A stretch of DNA of 64,000 bases from Pseudomonadota bacterium (lineage in GTDB: Bacteria > Pseudomonadota > Gammaproteobacteria > Xanthomonadales > Rhodanobacteraceae), in assembly GCA_021827205.1 (NCBI GenBank), contig JAKAWV010000008.1:57069-121068 (forward strand), written 5' to 3'. Under the pieces are notes generated by a model. That model did not search any database. It saw nothing but the letters and a program-made list of their open reading frames with translations, and was not told where the DNA came from. Positions 1 to 8,229 of the stretch are shown here, piece after piece. The position numbers and the translations under genes were made by a program. Positions within the stretch are counted from its first letter, which is position 1, and each line of letters opens with the position of its first letter.

Positions 1-1
1 C

Positions 2-976
2 GTGGTGTTCGACATGGATACCGGGGTGCGTCCGAAAAGTTTCCTGTTGCCGCCCACGCCCGATTCACCCGGCTACCGGCTGGTACTGGAAATGACCCCC
101 GACAGCGCGGTGCGCGCGGTGCAGGCGCCGGAACTGGCCAACCTGCCGAATGGCGGGCGCAAGGTCGTGGTGGTGATCGATCCCGGCCACGGCGGCAGGG
201 ATACCGGCGCCATCGGCTACGACGGCATCGAGGAGAAAAACATCACCCTCGCCGTGGGCAAGGATCTGGCCCGGCTGATCAACGCGCAACGTGGCATGAA
301 GGCCGTGCTCACCCGCACCGGCGATTACTACGTCACCCTCGACCAGCGCCGCGAGATCGCGCGCAACGCCAAGGCCGACATGTTCATCTCGATCCACGCC
401 AACGCCTGCCCGGATGATTGCGACACGCGCGGCGGCTCGGTGTGGATCCTTTCGACCAAGGGCGCCAGCAGCACGGCGGCCAAGCTGCTGGCGCAGAGCG
501 AGAATGACTCGTTCAAACTGGTCGGCGGTGTCAACCTGCACGATCAGAGTTCCTCGCTGGCCTCGGTGCTGCTCAGTCTTTCGCAGGGCGTCACCATGGA
601 CGCCAGCCGCCGTGCCGCCACCGATGTGCTGCAATCGATCGAGCGCATCGAGCCGCTGTATCGCGAGCGCGTCGAGCACGCCAACTTCGTGGTGCTGCGT
701 GCGCCGGATGTGCCCTCGATGCTGATCGAGACCGCCTTCGTCACCGACAAGCAGGACGCGCTGCGCCTGGTCAATCCGCGGTTCCAGGAAAAGCTGGCGC
801 ACTCGATCCTCAGCGGCGTCAAGCGCTATTTCCTGAACACGCCGCCGCCCGGCACCTGGTTCGCCTACCAGGCCGCCAAGCGCATGCGTACCGCCGACGC
901 TGCGCAGCAGCAGGCGCCCTGGCACGGCCCCGGCGCGCGTGCGCTGGACATCCTCGACGGCAGCGCGAAGAACTGA
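2..976 (+). CDS. amiC: N-acetylmuramoyl-L-alanine amidase (5' end outside window)
   Basis: This is the C-terminal part of a periplasmic zinc amidase that cleaves the amide bond between N-acetylmuramic acid and the stem peptide during daughter-cell separation. The Amidase_3 domain is clear: VVVIDPGHGGRDTGAIG carries the first zinc histidine, followed by EEKNITL (zinc glutamate), SIHANA (third zinc ligand) and the late catalytic glutamate in MLIETAFVTD. The open frame runs off the left edge, so the start and any signal peptide and AMIN domain lie upstream. mutL starts 43 bases after the stop, the usual amiC/amiB-mutL linkage. AmiC rather than AmiB is inferred from similarity only. Confidence 0.93.
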   Translation: MVFDMDTGVRPKSFLLPPTPDSPGYRLVLEMTPDSAVRAVQAPELANLPNGGRKVVVVIDPGHGGRDTGAIGYDGIEEKNITLAVGKDLARLINAQRGMKAVLTRTGDYYVTLDQRREIARNAKADMFISIHANACPDDCDTRGGSVWILSTKGASSTAAKLLAQSENDSFKLVGGVNLHDQSSSLASVLLSLSQGVTMDASRRAATDVLQSIERIEPLYRERVEHANFVVLRAPDVPSMLIETAFVTDKQDALRLVNPRFQEKLAHSILSGVKRYFLNTPPPGTWFAYQAAKRMRTADAAQQQAPWHGPGARALDILDGSAKN

Positions 977-1019
977 GCGGCGCAGCCGCTATGCTTGGCG
1001 CTCGCCGCGCGAGCCCAGC

Positions 1020-2861
1020 ATGCCGATTCGTCAACTCTCCAGCAGCCTGATCAATCAGATCGCCGCCGGCGAGGTGATCGAGCGCCCGGCCTCGGTGGTC
1101 AAGGAACTGGTCGAGAACAGTCTCGACGCCGGCGCGCGGCGCATCGAGATCGAGCTGGAAGCCGGCGGCACGCGCCTGATCCGCGTGCGCGACGATGGCG
1201 CCGGCATCGCCGCCGACGAGTTGCCGTTGGCCGTGGTCGCGCACGCCACCAGCAAGATCGCCAGCTTCGATGATTTGCTGCATGTGGACACGCTGGGTTT
1301 TCGCGGCGAGGCACTGGCCTCGATCGCCGCGGTGTCGCGCTTCGCGCTCACCTCGCGCCCGCGCGGCAGCGCGCACGCCACGCGCATCGAGGTCGAGGAC
1401 GGCCGCATCGGCGCGCCGCGCCCGGCGCAGCATCCAGAAGGCAGCAGCGTCGAGGTGCGCGAGTTGTTCTGCAACGTGCCGGCGCGGCGCAAGTTCCTGC
1501 GCGCCGAGCGCACCGAATTCGCGCACATCGATGAATTGATCAAGGCACTGGCGCTGGCGCACCCCGAAGTCGCATTCGCGCTTGCGCACGATGCGCGCAG
1601 CCAGCGCGTGTTGCGCGTCGCCAGCGATGCAACGGCGCGTCTGGCGCGCGTGGCCGCGTTGCTGGGCGACGAATTCGCCGCGCAGTGCCTGACCGTGCGG
1701 CATGCCGCCGCGGGCCTGGTTCTGCACGGCTGGGTGGGCCTGCCCGCCGCCGCGCGCGCGCAGGCCGACCGCCAGTATTTCTACGTCAACGGACGTCTGG
1801 TGCGCGATCGCGTGGTCACCCACGCGCTGCGTCAGGCCTACAGCGACGTGCTGTTTCACGGCCGCCACCCGGCCTACGTGCTGTTTTTGCAACTCGATCC
1901 CGCCGGTGTCGATGTCAACGTGCATCCGGCCAAGAGCGAGGTGCGTTTTCGCGAGCAGCGCCTGGTGCACGATTTCCTGTTCCGCGCGCTGCATGAGGCG
2001 CTGGCCGACACGCGCGCCGGGCAGGGCGCCGGCCACGCGCGCGTCGACGCGCAGCCGCTGCGCGCCGACTTGCCGGCGCTGGATTCATCCCCCGCGTGGC
2101 CCGGCACCGCGGCATCCAGCACGCGCCCGGCACTGCCTGCCTATCAGGTCGCGCTCGGCCTGCGTCATGGCGTGCGCGATGACGCGCGCGTGGCCTTCGG
2201 TACCGATCCCTACGCGCAATTGCTGGCCGGCGTACTGCCCGCGCCGCTACCCGCGGCATCCGCCGATGCCGCCGCCATTCCACCGCTGGGCCACGCGCTG
2301 GCGCAGCTCAAGGGTGTGTACGTGCTGGCCGAAAACGCGCACGGCCTGGTGCTGGTGGACATGCACGCCGCGCACGAGCGCATCATCTACGAACACCTCA
2401 AGGCCGGACGCGCCGCCAGCAGCCTGCGCGCGCAGCGCCTGCTGGTGCCGCTGACGCTGCCGGTGAGCGCGCACGAAGCCGCCGCCGCCGAGGAACACGG
2501 CGCCGCGCTGGCCGGCTTCGGTCTGGAGCTGCTGCGCGCCGGTCCCGACAGCGTGCGCCTGACCAGCGTGCCCGCGCTGCTGGCCGAGGCCGACGCCGCG
2601 CAACTGGCGCGCGACGTGCTCGCCGAGCTGGCCGAGCACGGCAGCTCGCGCCGCCTCGAGGAAATCGAGAACGAGTTGCTGTCCACCCTGGCCTGCCACG
2701 GCTCGGTGCGCGCCGGCCGCCGCCTCAACCTGGCCGAAATGGACGCCCTGCTGCGCGAGATGGAAGCCACCGAGCGCAGCGGCCAGTGCAACCATGGCCG
2801 CCCCACCTGGGTGCAGGTGTCGCTGGCCGAACTGGACCGGTTGTTCCTGCGCGGGCGCTGA
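1020..2861 (+). CDS. mutL: DNA mismatch repair protein MutL (endonuclease type)
   Basis: MutL, 613 residues, couples MutS mismatch recognition to strand incision. The GHKL ATPase motifs sit at the N-terminus: NSLDAGA, DDGAGI and GFRGEAL, with VNGRLVRD and VNVHPAKSEVRF in the transducer domain. The start is the ATG opening MPIRQLSSSLINQIAAGEV, the family's normal N-terminus; 27 codons upstream are open but not conserved. The C-terminal domain has DMHAAHERIIYE at residues 447-458, a match to the DQHA(X)2E(X)4E metal motif with Q changed to M, plus ACHGSVRAG and CNHGRP near 590. These mark a nicking-type MutL as in organisms lacking MutH, unlike E. coli. Endonuclease activity is inferred. Confidence 0.97.
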   Translation: MPIRQLSSSLINQIAAGEVIERPASVVKELVENSLDAGARRIEIELEAGGTRLIRVRDDGAGIAADELPLAVVAHATSKIASFDDLLHVDTLGFRGEALASIAAVSRFALTSRPRGSAHATRIEVEDGRIGAPRPAQHPEGSSVEVRELFCNVPARRKFLRAERTEFAHIDELIKALALAHPEVAFALAHDARSQRVLRVASDATARLARVAALLGDEFAAQCLTVRHAAAGLVLHGWVGLPAAARAQADRQYFYVNGRLVRDRVVTHALRQAYSDVLFHGRHPAYVLFLQLDPAGVDVNVHPAKSEVRFREQRLVHDFLFRALHEALADTRAGQGAGHARVDAQPLRADLPALDSSPAWPGTAASSTRPALPAYQVALGLRHGVRDDARVAFGTDPYAQLLAGVLPAPLPAASADAAAIPPLGHALAQLKGVYVLAENAHGLVLVDMHAAHERIIYEHLKAGRAASSLRAQRLLVPLTLPVSAHEAAAAEEHGAALAGFGLELLRAGPDSVRLTSVPALLAEADAAQLARDVLAELAEHGSSRRLEEIENELLSTLACHGSVRAGRRLNLAEMDALLREMEATERSGQCNHGRPTWVQVSLAELDRLFLRGR

Positions 2862-2883
2862 GCAGGCCCGGCGTCAGCCACTG

Positions 2884-3306
2884 ATGGAGAACCCCACGCG
2901 TCGCATTTCTTATCCCACTCCCGGCGAAATCCTGCTGCAGGAATTCCTCAAGCCCATGCCCATCACCCAGTACCGGCTGGCCAAGGAAATCGGTGTGCCG
3001 CAGCGCCGCATCGGCGAAATCGTCGCCGGCAAGCGCGGCATCACCACCGACACCGGCCTGCGCCTGACGCAATTCTTCGGCACCTCCGAAGGTTTCTGGA
3101 CCGGCCTGCAGAATGACCACGACCGCGCCATGACCAAGGATGTGATCGCCGAAACACTGCGTCGGATCACGCCATGGAACGCACGGCGCGCGGCGCAACC
3201 ACGGCCAGCCGATCGCTTGCGCGCATCACCTCGCAGTAGCAGAACGCTCGGCTTCCAGTCATTCCAGCGGACTATCCTTGGCTGTCGTTGTTCTCGTCCG
3301 AATTGA
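2884..3306 (+). CDS. HigA-family helix-turn-helix protein, orphan, with aberrant C-terminus
   Basis: The first ~95 residues match HigA antitoxins of the XRE helix-turn-helix type: PTPGEILLQEFLKPM, then ITQYRLAKEIGVPQRRIGEIVAGKRGIT and LRLTQFFGTSEGFWTGLQ. HigA binds its operator and neutralises the RNase toxin HigB. No higB lies upstream; mutL ends 22 bases before. Family members are about 95-105 residues, but this frame continues for ~40 arginine- and serine-rich residues after RITPWNARRAA, reading past where a stop would be expected and into the tolB leader. That suggests a 3' frameshift or lost stop. It may act as a solitary repressor or be decaying. Confidence 0.75.
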   Translation: MENPTRRISYPTPGEILLQEFLKPMPITQYRLAKEIGVPQRRIGEIVAGKRGITTDTGLRLTQFFGTSEGFWTGLQNDHDRAMTKDVIAETLRRITPWNARRAAQPRPADRLRASPRSSRTLGFQSFQRTILGCRCSRPN

Positions 3307-3328
3307 CGATCGACTTCTCGGTGAACCA

Positions 3329-4672
3329 ATGAAATTGCGCAGTTACAAGATCCTTCTTGCCCTGCTGGCGCTGGCCCTGTGTGGTCTGCCGGCGTCGCGC
3401 GTGCTGGCCCAGGGTCTGACCCTGGACGTGGTCAATGGCGTGCCCTCGGCGATCCCGATCACGGTGGTGCCGTTCGGTTTCGAGAGCGCGGCGCAGCCGC
3501 CGGCCACCGACGTGGCCGCGGTGATCCGCGACGACATGGTCCGCTGTGGCAAGTTCCGCACGCTCACCGGCGCCGATATCGTCGAGCACCCATCGCACGG
3601 CGGCGAGATCAATTTCTCGACCTGGAAACTGCTCAAGCAGGATTACCTGGTCATCGGCCGCGAGCGCGATGCCGGCAACGGCCAGATTCGCGTCGAATAT
3701 GAGCTGTGGAACGTCACCGCGCAGAAGAAGATGCTGGCCGGCGCGTACACCGCGCTGCCCGAGGAGCTGCGCGGCGTGGCGCACCAGATCGCCGACCAGA
3801 TCTACCAGAAGATCATCGGCCAGCCGGGCGCGTTCTACACGCGCATCGCCTACGTCACCACCACCGGCAGCGGCAAGGCCATGCAGTGGTCGCTGATCGT
3901 GGCCGACTCTGACGGCCACAACCCGCAGATCGTGGTGCGTTCGCGCCAGCCGCTGCTGTCGCCGGCGTGGTCGCCCAACGGCAAGGAACTGGCCTATGTC
4001 TCGTTAGAGAGCGGCGATTCGGCGATCTATCTGCAGAATCTCGCCAGCGGGCAACGGCGCCTGATTTCCGGGCGCAAGGGCATCAACGGCGCGCCGGCGT
4101 TTTCACCGGACGGCAAGAAGCTGGCGATGATGCTCTCGTTTGGCGGCTCACCCGAGATCTATATCGAGGATCTTGCCAGCGGCCAGTTGACGCAAATCAC
4201 CCACAACCCGTCGATCAATTCCGGGCCGCGCTGGATGCCCGATGGCAAGAGCCTGATTTTCATGTCGGACCGTTCAGGCAAGCCGCAGCTCTATCAGGAA
4301 TCGATTACCGGCGGTGGCGCCACGCGCCTGACCTTCGACGGTGAATACAACTCCAGCGCCGCGATCAACTATGACGCCAGTCAAGTGGCAATGATGCACA
4401 GCGACGATAGCAACACCTATCGCATCGCGATCATGGACCGCAAGCTTGACAACCAGTTGCGTTTCATCTCGCCGGGGCCGCTGGACGAGTCCCCCAGTTT
4501 CGCGCCCAACGGCAGCATGCTTCTGTATGCCGCCACCGACCCCAATGGCAAAGGCGTGTTGTATGAAGTCGCCGATAACGGCAGCGTGCGCCAGCGCCTG
4601 GCGCTGGTGGATGGCAACGTGCAGTCTCCTGCGTGGGGGCCCTATCGCATCCCGACCTCGGCGCAGCCCTGA
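3329..4672 (+). CDS. tolB: Tol-Pal system beta-propeller protein TolB
   Basis: TolB, 447 residues, is the periplasmic partner of Pal and TolA that helps keep the outer membrane attached and constricting at division. The ATG at MKLRSYKILLALLALALCG begins a signal peptide that ends near VLAQG. The N-terminal domain (PITVVPFGFE, DMVRCGKFRTL) is followed by at least five propeller blades with the PD40 pattern, such as SPAWSPNGKELAYVS, APAFSPDGKKLAMM, GPRWMPDGKSLIFMSDRSG and SPSFAPNGSMLLYA. It lies alone here: tolQRA, pal and cpoB are not adjacent, although most gammaproteobacteria keep them together. Confidence 0.96.
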   Translation: MKLRSYKILLALLALALCGLPASRVLAQGLTLDVVNGVPSAIPITVVPFGFESAAQPPATDVAAVIRDDMVRCGKFRTLTGADIVEHPSHGGEINFSTWKLLKQDYLVIGRERDAGNGQIRVEYELWNVTAQKKMLAGAYTALPEELRGVAHQIADQIYQKIIGQPGAFYTRIAYVTTTGSGKAMQWSLIVADSDGHNPQIVVRSRQPLLSPAWSPNGKELAYVSLESGDSAIYLQNLASGQRRLISGRKGINGAPAFSPDGKKLAMMLSFGGSPEIYIEDLASGQLTQITHNPSINSGPRWMPDGKSLIFMSDRSGKPQLYQESITGGGATRLTFDGEYNSSAAINYDASQVAMMHSDDSNTYRIAIMDRKLDNQLRFISPGPLDESPSFAPNGSMLLYAATDPNGKGVLYEVADNGSVRQRLALVDGNVQSPAWGPYRIPTSAQP

Positions 4673-4725
4673 GCACCCTGGTCGATCGCGGCGCGAACAG
4701 CGCGGCGACCGCGCGTTGCATAACC

Positions 4726-4923
4726 TCACGCATGCACCCCCGAAGTAAACGCCCACAACACGATGACGCACATGATCACCACGTAGATGCGCAGCGCCCA
4801 GAACACGCCCTGTTGCCAGGGTTTGAGCTGCTGCCGGTGTACCGGCAGCAGCGGCGTGTCCCAGCCCTCGTCGGCGAGCAGGGCCTTGAGTTCATCGGGG
4901 CTGTATTGATCGAGATCTTTCAT
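4726..4923 (-). CDS. Small single-span membrane protein downstream of NRAMP-like transporter
   Basis: This 65-residue protein has an acidic N-terminal half (MKDLDQYSPDELKALLADEG) and one hydrophobic helix near residues 40-60 (VFWALRIYVVIMCVIVLWAF). Its ATG lies one codon below the stop of the transporter gene, and a GGAG sits just upstream inside that gene's 3' end, so the two are translationally coupled. I do not recognise a named family. By position it could be an accessory subunit or regulator of the transporter. That role is inference from coupling alone. Confidence 0.72.
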   Translation of the reverse strand: MKDLDQYSPDELKALLADEGWDTPLLPVHRQQLKPWQQGVFWALRIYVVIMCVIVLWAFTSGVHA

Positions 4924-4926
4924 GGC

Positions 4927-6303
4927 TCAGGCTCCAAACAGGTGAGGGAACACGGTGACCAGGCCGTACAGGACATTGCACAGGATCAGCGCCAGCATGA
5001 TCGCGATGGACACGCCGTTGCGCAGCGGGCCGTTGACGTAATCGCCCATCAGTTCCTTGTCGTTGAGCAGCATCAGCAGGAACAGCATCGCGGCGGGCAT
5101 GAACACGGTGGCGATTACCTGCACGCTGAGGTTGAGAAAGCCCAGCGGCAGGTTGGGAAACAGCACCACGCCGGCGGCCAGCACCGTGCCCATCACCGCG
5201 GGCGCGTAAAAGCGCCAGGCCTGCGCCGGCTTGGCGTTGAGTGAGCGCGGCAGATCGAGTGCTTCGCCGATGGCCCAGGCGGTGCTGGCGGTGATCACCA
5301 CGGCGGCGATCAGCCCGGCCTCGATCAGCCCCAGCGCGAACAGCTTCATCGCCGTGTCGCCCAGGTGCAGGCGCAACGCGTGCAGCACCGCGCCGGCGGT
5401 CATGTCGCGGGCGTCGGGCAGGCCGGACAGCACCACCGCGCCGATGATGATCACCGCCATCGCCACCACCACCATGCCCAGCACGCCCAGCATCAGATCG
5501 CGGCGGCTGGCCGGGATGTCCTTGGGCAACAGACCCTTGTCGACCACGCAGGACTGCTGAAAGAACAACTGCCACGGCGCGATGCTGGTGCCGATGTTGG
5601 CCGACAGCAGAATCAGGAACGTGGCTGAGAGCAGGCCCCCCGGCAGCACCCAGCCGCCGCCGGAAAGAGCCCGCGCCACCTCGCTCCAGTCGGGCTTGGC
5701 CATCAGCACCAGCGGCACGAACACCAGATTGAACGCGGCGATCATCAGCGCCACGCGCTCCCACGCCCAGTAGCGCAGGAACACCAGCGTCGCCACCACG
5801 AAGGCCAGGGTCAGCGGCACCGTCACCACATAGGAAATGCCGAACGCCAGCCCGCCGACGCGGATGCCGATGAACTCGGTCACCAGCGTCAGGATGTTGG
5901 CCAGCACCAGATCGACCAGCGAGAACAGGCCCCAGAACGGCCCGTAGCGTTTCCAGATCAGTTCGGCGTGACCACGCCGCGTCACCGCGCCCAGGCGGAT
6001 GGTCATCTCCTGCACGATGTAGGCGACGAAGCCCAGCACCAGCATCATCGGCAGAAAGATGCCGAGGCCGTAGGCCGCACCGGTCTGCGCGTAGGTGAGT
6101 ACGCCGCCGGCGTCGTTGTCGCCCAGCATCACCAGCAGGCCGGGGCCGATCAGGGCCAGCACCAGCAGCAGGCGATTGGGCAAGGTGCGCGGGCGTGCGC
6201 GCAGATCGGCGATGTACAGGCGATCGCGCAGGCGCTGGTTGAAGCCGGCGCGCGTGCCTTGATCGAGATTCGGGTCGTGCGCTGCGTGCGGATGGGCGCT
6301 CAT
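4927..6303 (-). CDS. NRAMP-family divalent metal transporter with non-canonical metal site
   Basis: This 458-residue inner-membrane protein has about eleven hydrophobic spans and the NRAMP/SLC11 fold signatures, including IGPGLLVM in helix 1 and VQEMTIRLGAVTRRGHAE. Typical NRAMPs carry DPGN in helix 1 and MPH in helix 6 to bind Mn or Fe. Here the equivalent positions read DAGG (residues 64-67) and APWQ (242-245), so the metal-binding Asn is Gly and the Met is Ala. Such changes are described for NRAMP-related magnesium transporters, so Mg or Mn rather than Fe is a reasonable guess. The gene follows a porin gene by 64 bases and overlaps the control region of the next small gene. Confidence 0.85.
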   Translation of the reverse strand: MSAHPHAAHDPNLDQGTRAGFNQRLRDRLYIADLRARPRTLPNRLLLVLALIGPGLLVMLGDNDAGGVLTYAQTGAAYGLGIFLPMMLVLGFVAYIVQEMTIRLGAVTRRGHAELIWKRYGPFWGLFSLVDLVLANILTLVTEFIGIRVGGLAFGISYVVTVPLTLAFVVATLVFLRYWAWERVALMIAAFNLVFVPLVLMAKPDWSEVARALSGGGWVLPGGLLSATFLILLSANIGTSIAPWQLFFQQSCVVDKGLLPKDIPASRRDLMLGVLGMVVVAMAVIIIGAVVLSGLPDARDMTAGAVLHALRLHLGDTAMKLFALGLIEAGLIAAVVITASTAWAIGEALDLPRSLNAKPAQAWRFYAPAVMGTVLAAGVVLFPNLPLGFLNLSVQVIATVFMPAAMLFLLMLLNDKELMGDYVNGPLRNGVSIAIMLALILCNVLYGLVTVFPHLFGA

Positions 6304-6367
6304 GGTCGTGGCTCGTGGCGGATTTGCGGGTGGAGGTGGAGAGGTGTGGGTTGGGATGAATGGCGCA

Positions 6368-7723
6368 TCAGATCGCGACGTGCACGCGCACGCCGGCCAC
6401 GCGCGCCGGGCCGCGCGCGCGGTTGTAGCCGGGGTTGGTGATCCACTGCAGGTCGGGGCTCACCTGCAGGTAACGCCCCAACTGCGCACGGTAGTAAGCC
6501 ACGATGACGCGCTCGTGGCTGTAATCCAGACCCCCATCACACAGCATGAAGCCGCAGCCGCCGGCAGCGAGATAATCGCGGTGTAGCGCCGAGAGGCCAT
6601 CGATGCCCAGGGCCAGACCCAGACGATCCTGTGATCGGCCCCAGTGCACGCCGGAGAGCTGGCCGCCTAAGCTCAGCGCGCGGTCAGCCTCAGTGTAGGC
6701 GAAGCTCTCATTGCGGCCGTCGTCCCAGCCCAAGCGTCCGAACAAACCAGTGGCGCCGCCGTCAGCCAGTGGCAGCTCGCCGTTGATCACGTAGCCGTAC
6801 TTGTGCCGGCCGACGCGGTCATCGGCCACGATGTTCGGTGTCATGCCGCTGGCTGCGGCGATCGCCAGCGCCTGCGCATAGCTGCCCATGGCGGCCTTGC
6901 TGCGATACACCAGCAGGCGCAGCACCGGGCCATCGCCTCCTTGCGGATGCAGCGAGAGCTGCACTTGCTGCCCGTCCGCTTGGCCGATCGCCGCCAACGC
7001 CTGACCGTTGGCCTGTTGCGGCATCTGGAAAATCCCGTAGCGCAGCGTCCAGCGTGGCTGCACCAGCGCGGCGACGAAACCGTCGCTGTAGCCGCGCGTG
7101 TCGGCGGCATAGTCATAGGCGGTGGCGTCGATGAAATCCCAATTCATGAACTGCCGGCGGGTGTCGTTGGCGTAGCGGTTCTTGTCGAAGTCGTCGCCGA
7201 CCGCGAAGCGGCCCAGCTTCAGCTCGATGCGTGCATCGGCAACCGCGCCGGGCAGTTGATCCTGCGCGGCCGCAGTGGCCGTGCTGGCGCTGGACAGCGG
7301 CAGGTTCCAGTCGAGGTGGGCGCGCGCGATGTGGGGGATCTGGCGCCCGCCCGGTCCGGCACGCACGGCATCGCCGTTGACGTAGCCGGCGAGGCCCGTG
7401 CCGTTGTTGATGCCGCGGCCGCGAAACAGCTCGGCATCGAGATAGAACGCCAGGCGCTGCGGCAGGCGTACGCCGAAGCACGCGCCATACGTGCGTGTCA
7501 GCGTTTCACCGCCTGGTGCGGGCAAGCTCAGCGGGCCGCTGTAGCGCGCGTACAGCGGCGCAAGTTGCTGCCCGATCCACGTTGTCTGTGCGCCCAGGAA
7601 TTGCGGGATGAACAGCGGTGGCGGCGTGTTGGTGTCGGTGTCGGCGCGCAAGCGCGCCGGCAAGGCCAGCGTAGCGAGCGCAAGCCAGACAAGTGCGTAC
7701 AGCGTGAGCGTGTTGCAACGCAT
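6368..7723 (-). CDS. OprB-like outer-membrane porin
   Basis: This 451-residue protein starts with a signal peptide (MRCNTLTLYALVWLALATLA, cleavage near LRAD) and continues with alternating, aromatic-rich beta-strand segments such as LAFYLDAELFRGRGINNG and YLQVSPDLQWITNPGYNRA, ending in VRVHVAI. These fit carbohydrate-selective porin OprB family members (COG3659). An in-frame start 34 codons upstream is possible but would place residues before the signal peptide. Co-transcription with a divalent-metal transporter suggests it admits metal ions, as reported for the Mn porin MnoP of Bradyrhizobium, rather than sugars. Substrate is inferred from context. Confidence 0.82.
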   Translation of the reverse strand: MRCNTLTLYALVWLALATLALPARLRADTDTNTPPPLFIPQFLGAQTTWIGQQLAPLYARYSGPLSLPAPGGETLTRTYGACFGVRLPQRLAFYLDAELFRGRGINNGTGLAGYVNGDAVRAGPGGRQIPHIARAHLDWNLPLSSASTATAAAQDQLPGAVADARIELKLGRFAVGDDFDKNRYANDTRRQFMNWDFIDATAYDYAADTRGYSDGFVAALVQPRWTLRYGIFQMPQQANGQALAAIGQADGQQVQLSLHPQGGDGPVLRLLVYRSKAAMGSYAQALAIAAASGMTPNIVADDRVGRHKYGYVINGELPLADGGATGLFGRLGWDDGRNESFAYTEADRALSLGGQLSGVHWGRSQDRLGLALGIDGLSALHRDYLAAGGCGFMLCDGGLDYSHERVIVAYYRAQLGRYLQVSPDLQWITNPGYNRARGPARVAGVRVHVAI

Positions 7724-7791
7724 GCGGTCGATCCATGGCAGCGGCAGCGCCAGAGCGATCCGGCGCGGCGCAAGATTGGGCGAGGAATAAG

Positions 7792-7980
7792 TCAGTTCGT
7801 GCGTACCCAGCGCGCCTGCGGGCACGACGTGCCCGGCATACGCCGCCAGCGCATTTCAATGCGTGCGGGCCTGTGCGCCGGGGTTGCCATGGGCAAGGCC
7901 GGATGCAGCGAATGCACGCAAGCGTGCAGCGGCGCGCGCTCGGCACCGCCAGCCAACACGGAAGGATCGAACAGCAGCAT
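7792..7980 (-). CDS. Candidate leader ORF upstream of porin gene, 62 codons
   Basis: The frame starts with ATG preceded by an unusually strong ribosome binding site, GGAGG, six bases away. It encodes a 62-residue peptide rich in His, Pro, Ala and Arg (LHACVHSLHPALPMATPAHRPAR) with no recognised domain, and it ends 68 bases before the porin start. Good translation signals, lack of a conserved domain and position make a regulatory leader peptide more likely than an enzyme. The peptide could also be fortuitous in this GC-rich DNA. Confidence 0.4.
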   Translation of the reverse strand: MLLFDPSVLAGGAERAPLHACVHSLHPALPMATPAHRPARIEMRWRRMPGTSCPQARWVRTN

Positions 7981-7986
7981 GGCTCA

Positions 7987-8008
7987 CCTCCAGTCCACGG
8001 ACCGGAGG
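7987..8008 (-). promoter_or_regulatory. Hairpin sequestering the ribosome binding site of the leader ORF
   Basis: On the minus strand, CCTCCGGTC and GACTGGAGG flank a four-base loop and can form a nine-pair stem with one G-U pair. The 3' arm contains the GGAGG ribosome binding site of the 62-codon ORF. Such a stem would block translation initiation unless opened. I looked for the yybP-ykoY manganese and M-box magnesium riboswitch cores in this leader and did not see them, so any ligand is unknown. Confidence 0.45.
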
Positions 8009-8229
8009 CGAGCGGGACGTTACGAGTGCCCGCCCGCGCTCGCGGCGCGGTCTGTCGTCAGGGCAGCGAGACACGCGTGAAGCACGCTCGCTGCGGGGGT
8101 ACTCGGATAACTGTCCATGGTCTTCTTGCGAAAACAGGGAAGCGCCCCGGGGCGGCCCGCGCGGCGCGCGCACTGTAGGCGTGATGCTGTGATGCGTCAA
8201 CAGGAATTTTCGCGGCGCGCGGCGTGTAT

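Noticed and set aside
819..2036. Long antisense frame opposite mutL, and similar long antisense frames opposite recB and the leu/ilv genes
   Set aside because: High GC leaves opposite-strand frames open; these are His/Gln/Arg-rich, lack domains and oppose clear genes.
8009..8229. Manganese (yybP-ykoY) or magnesium (M-box) riboswitch before the porin operon
   Set aside because: The conserved core sequences of these aptamers were not found on the minus strand.
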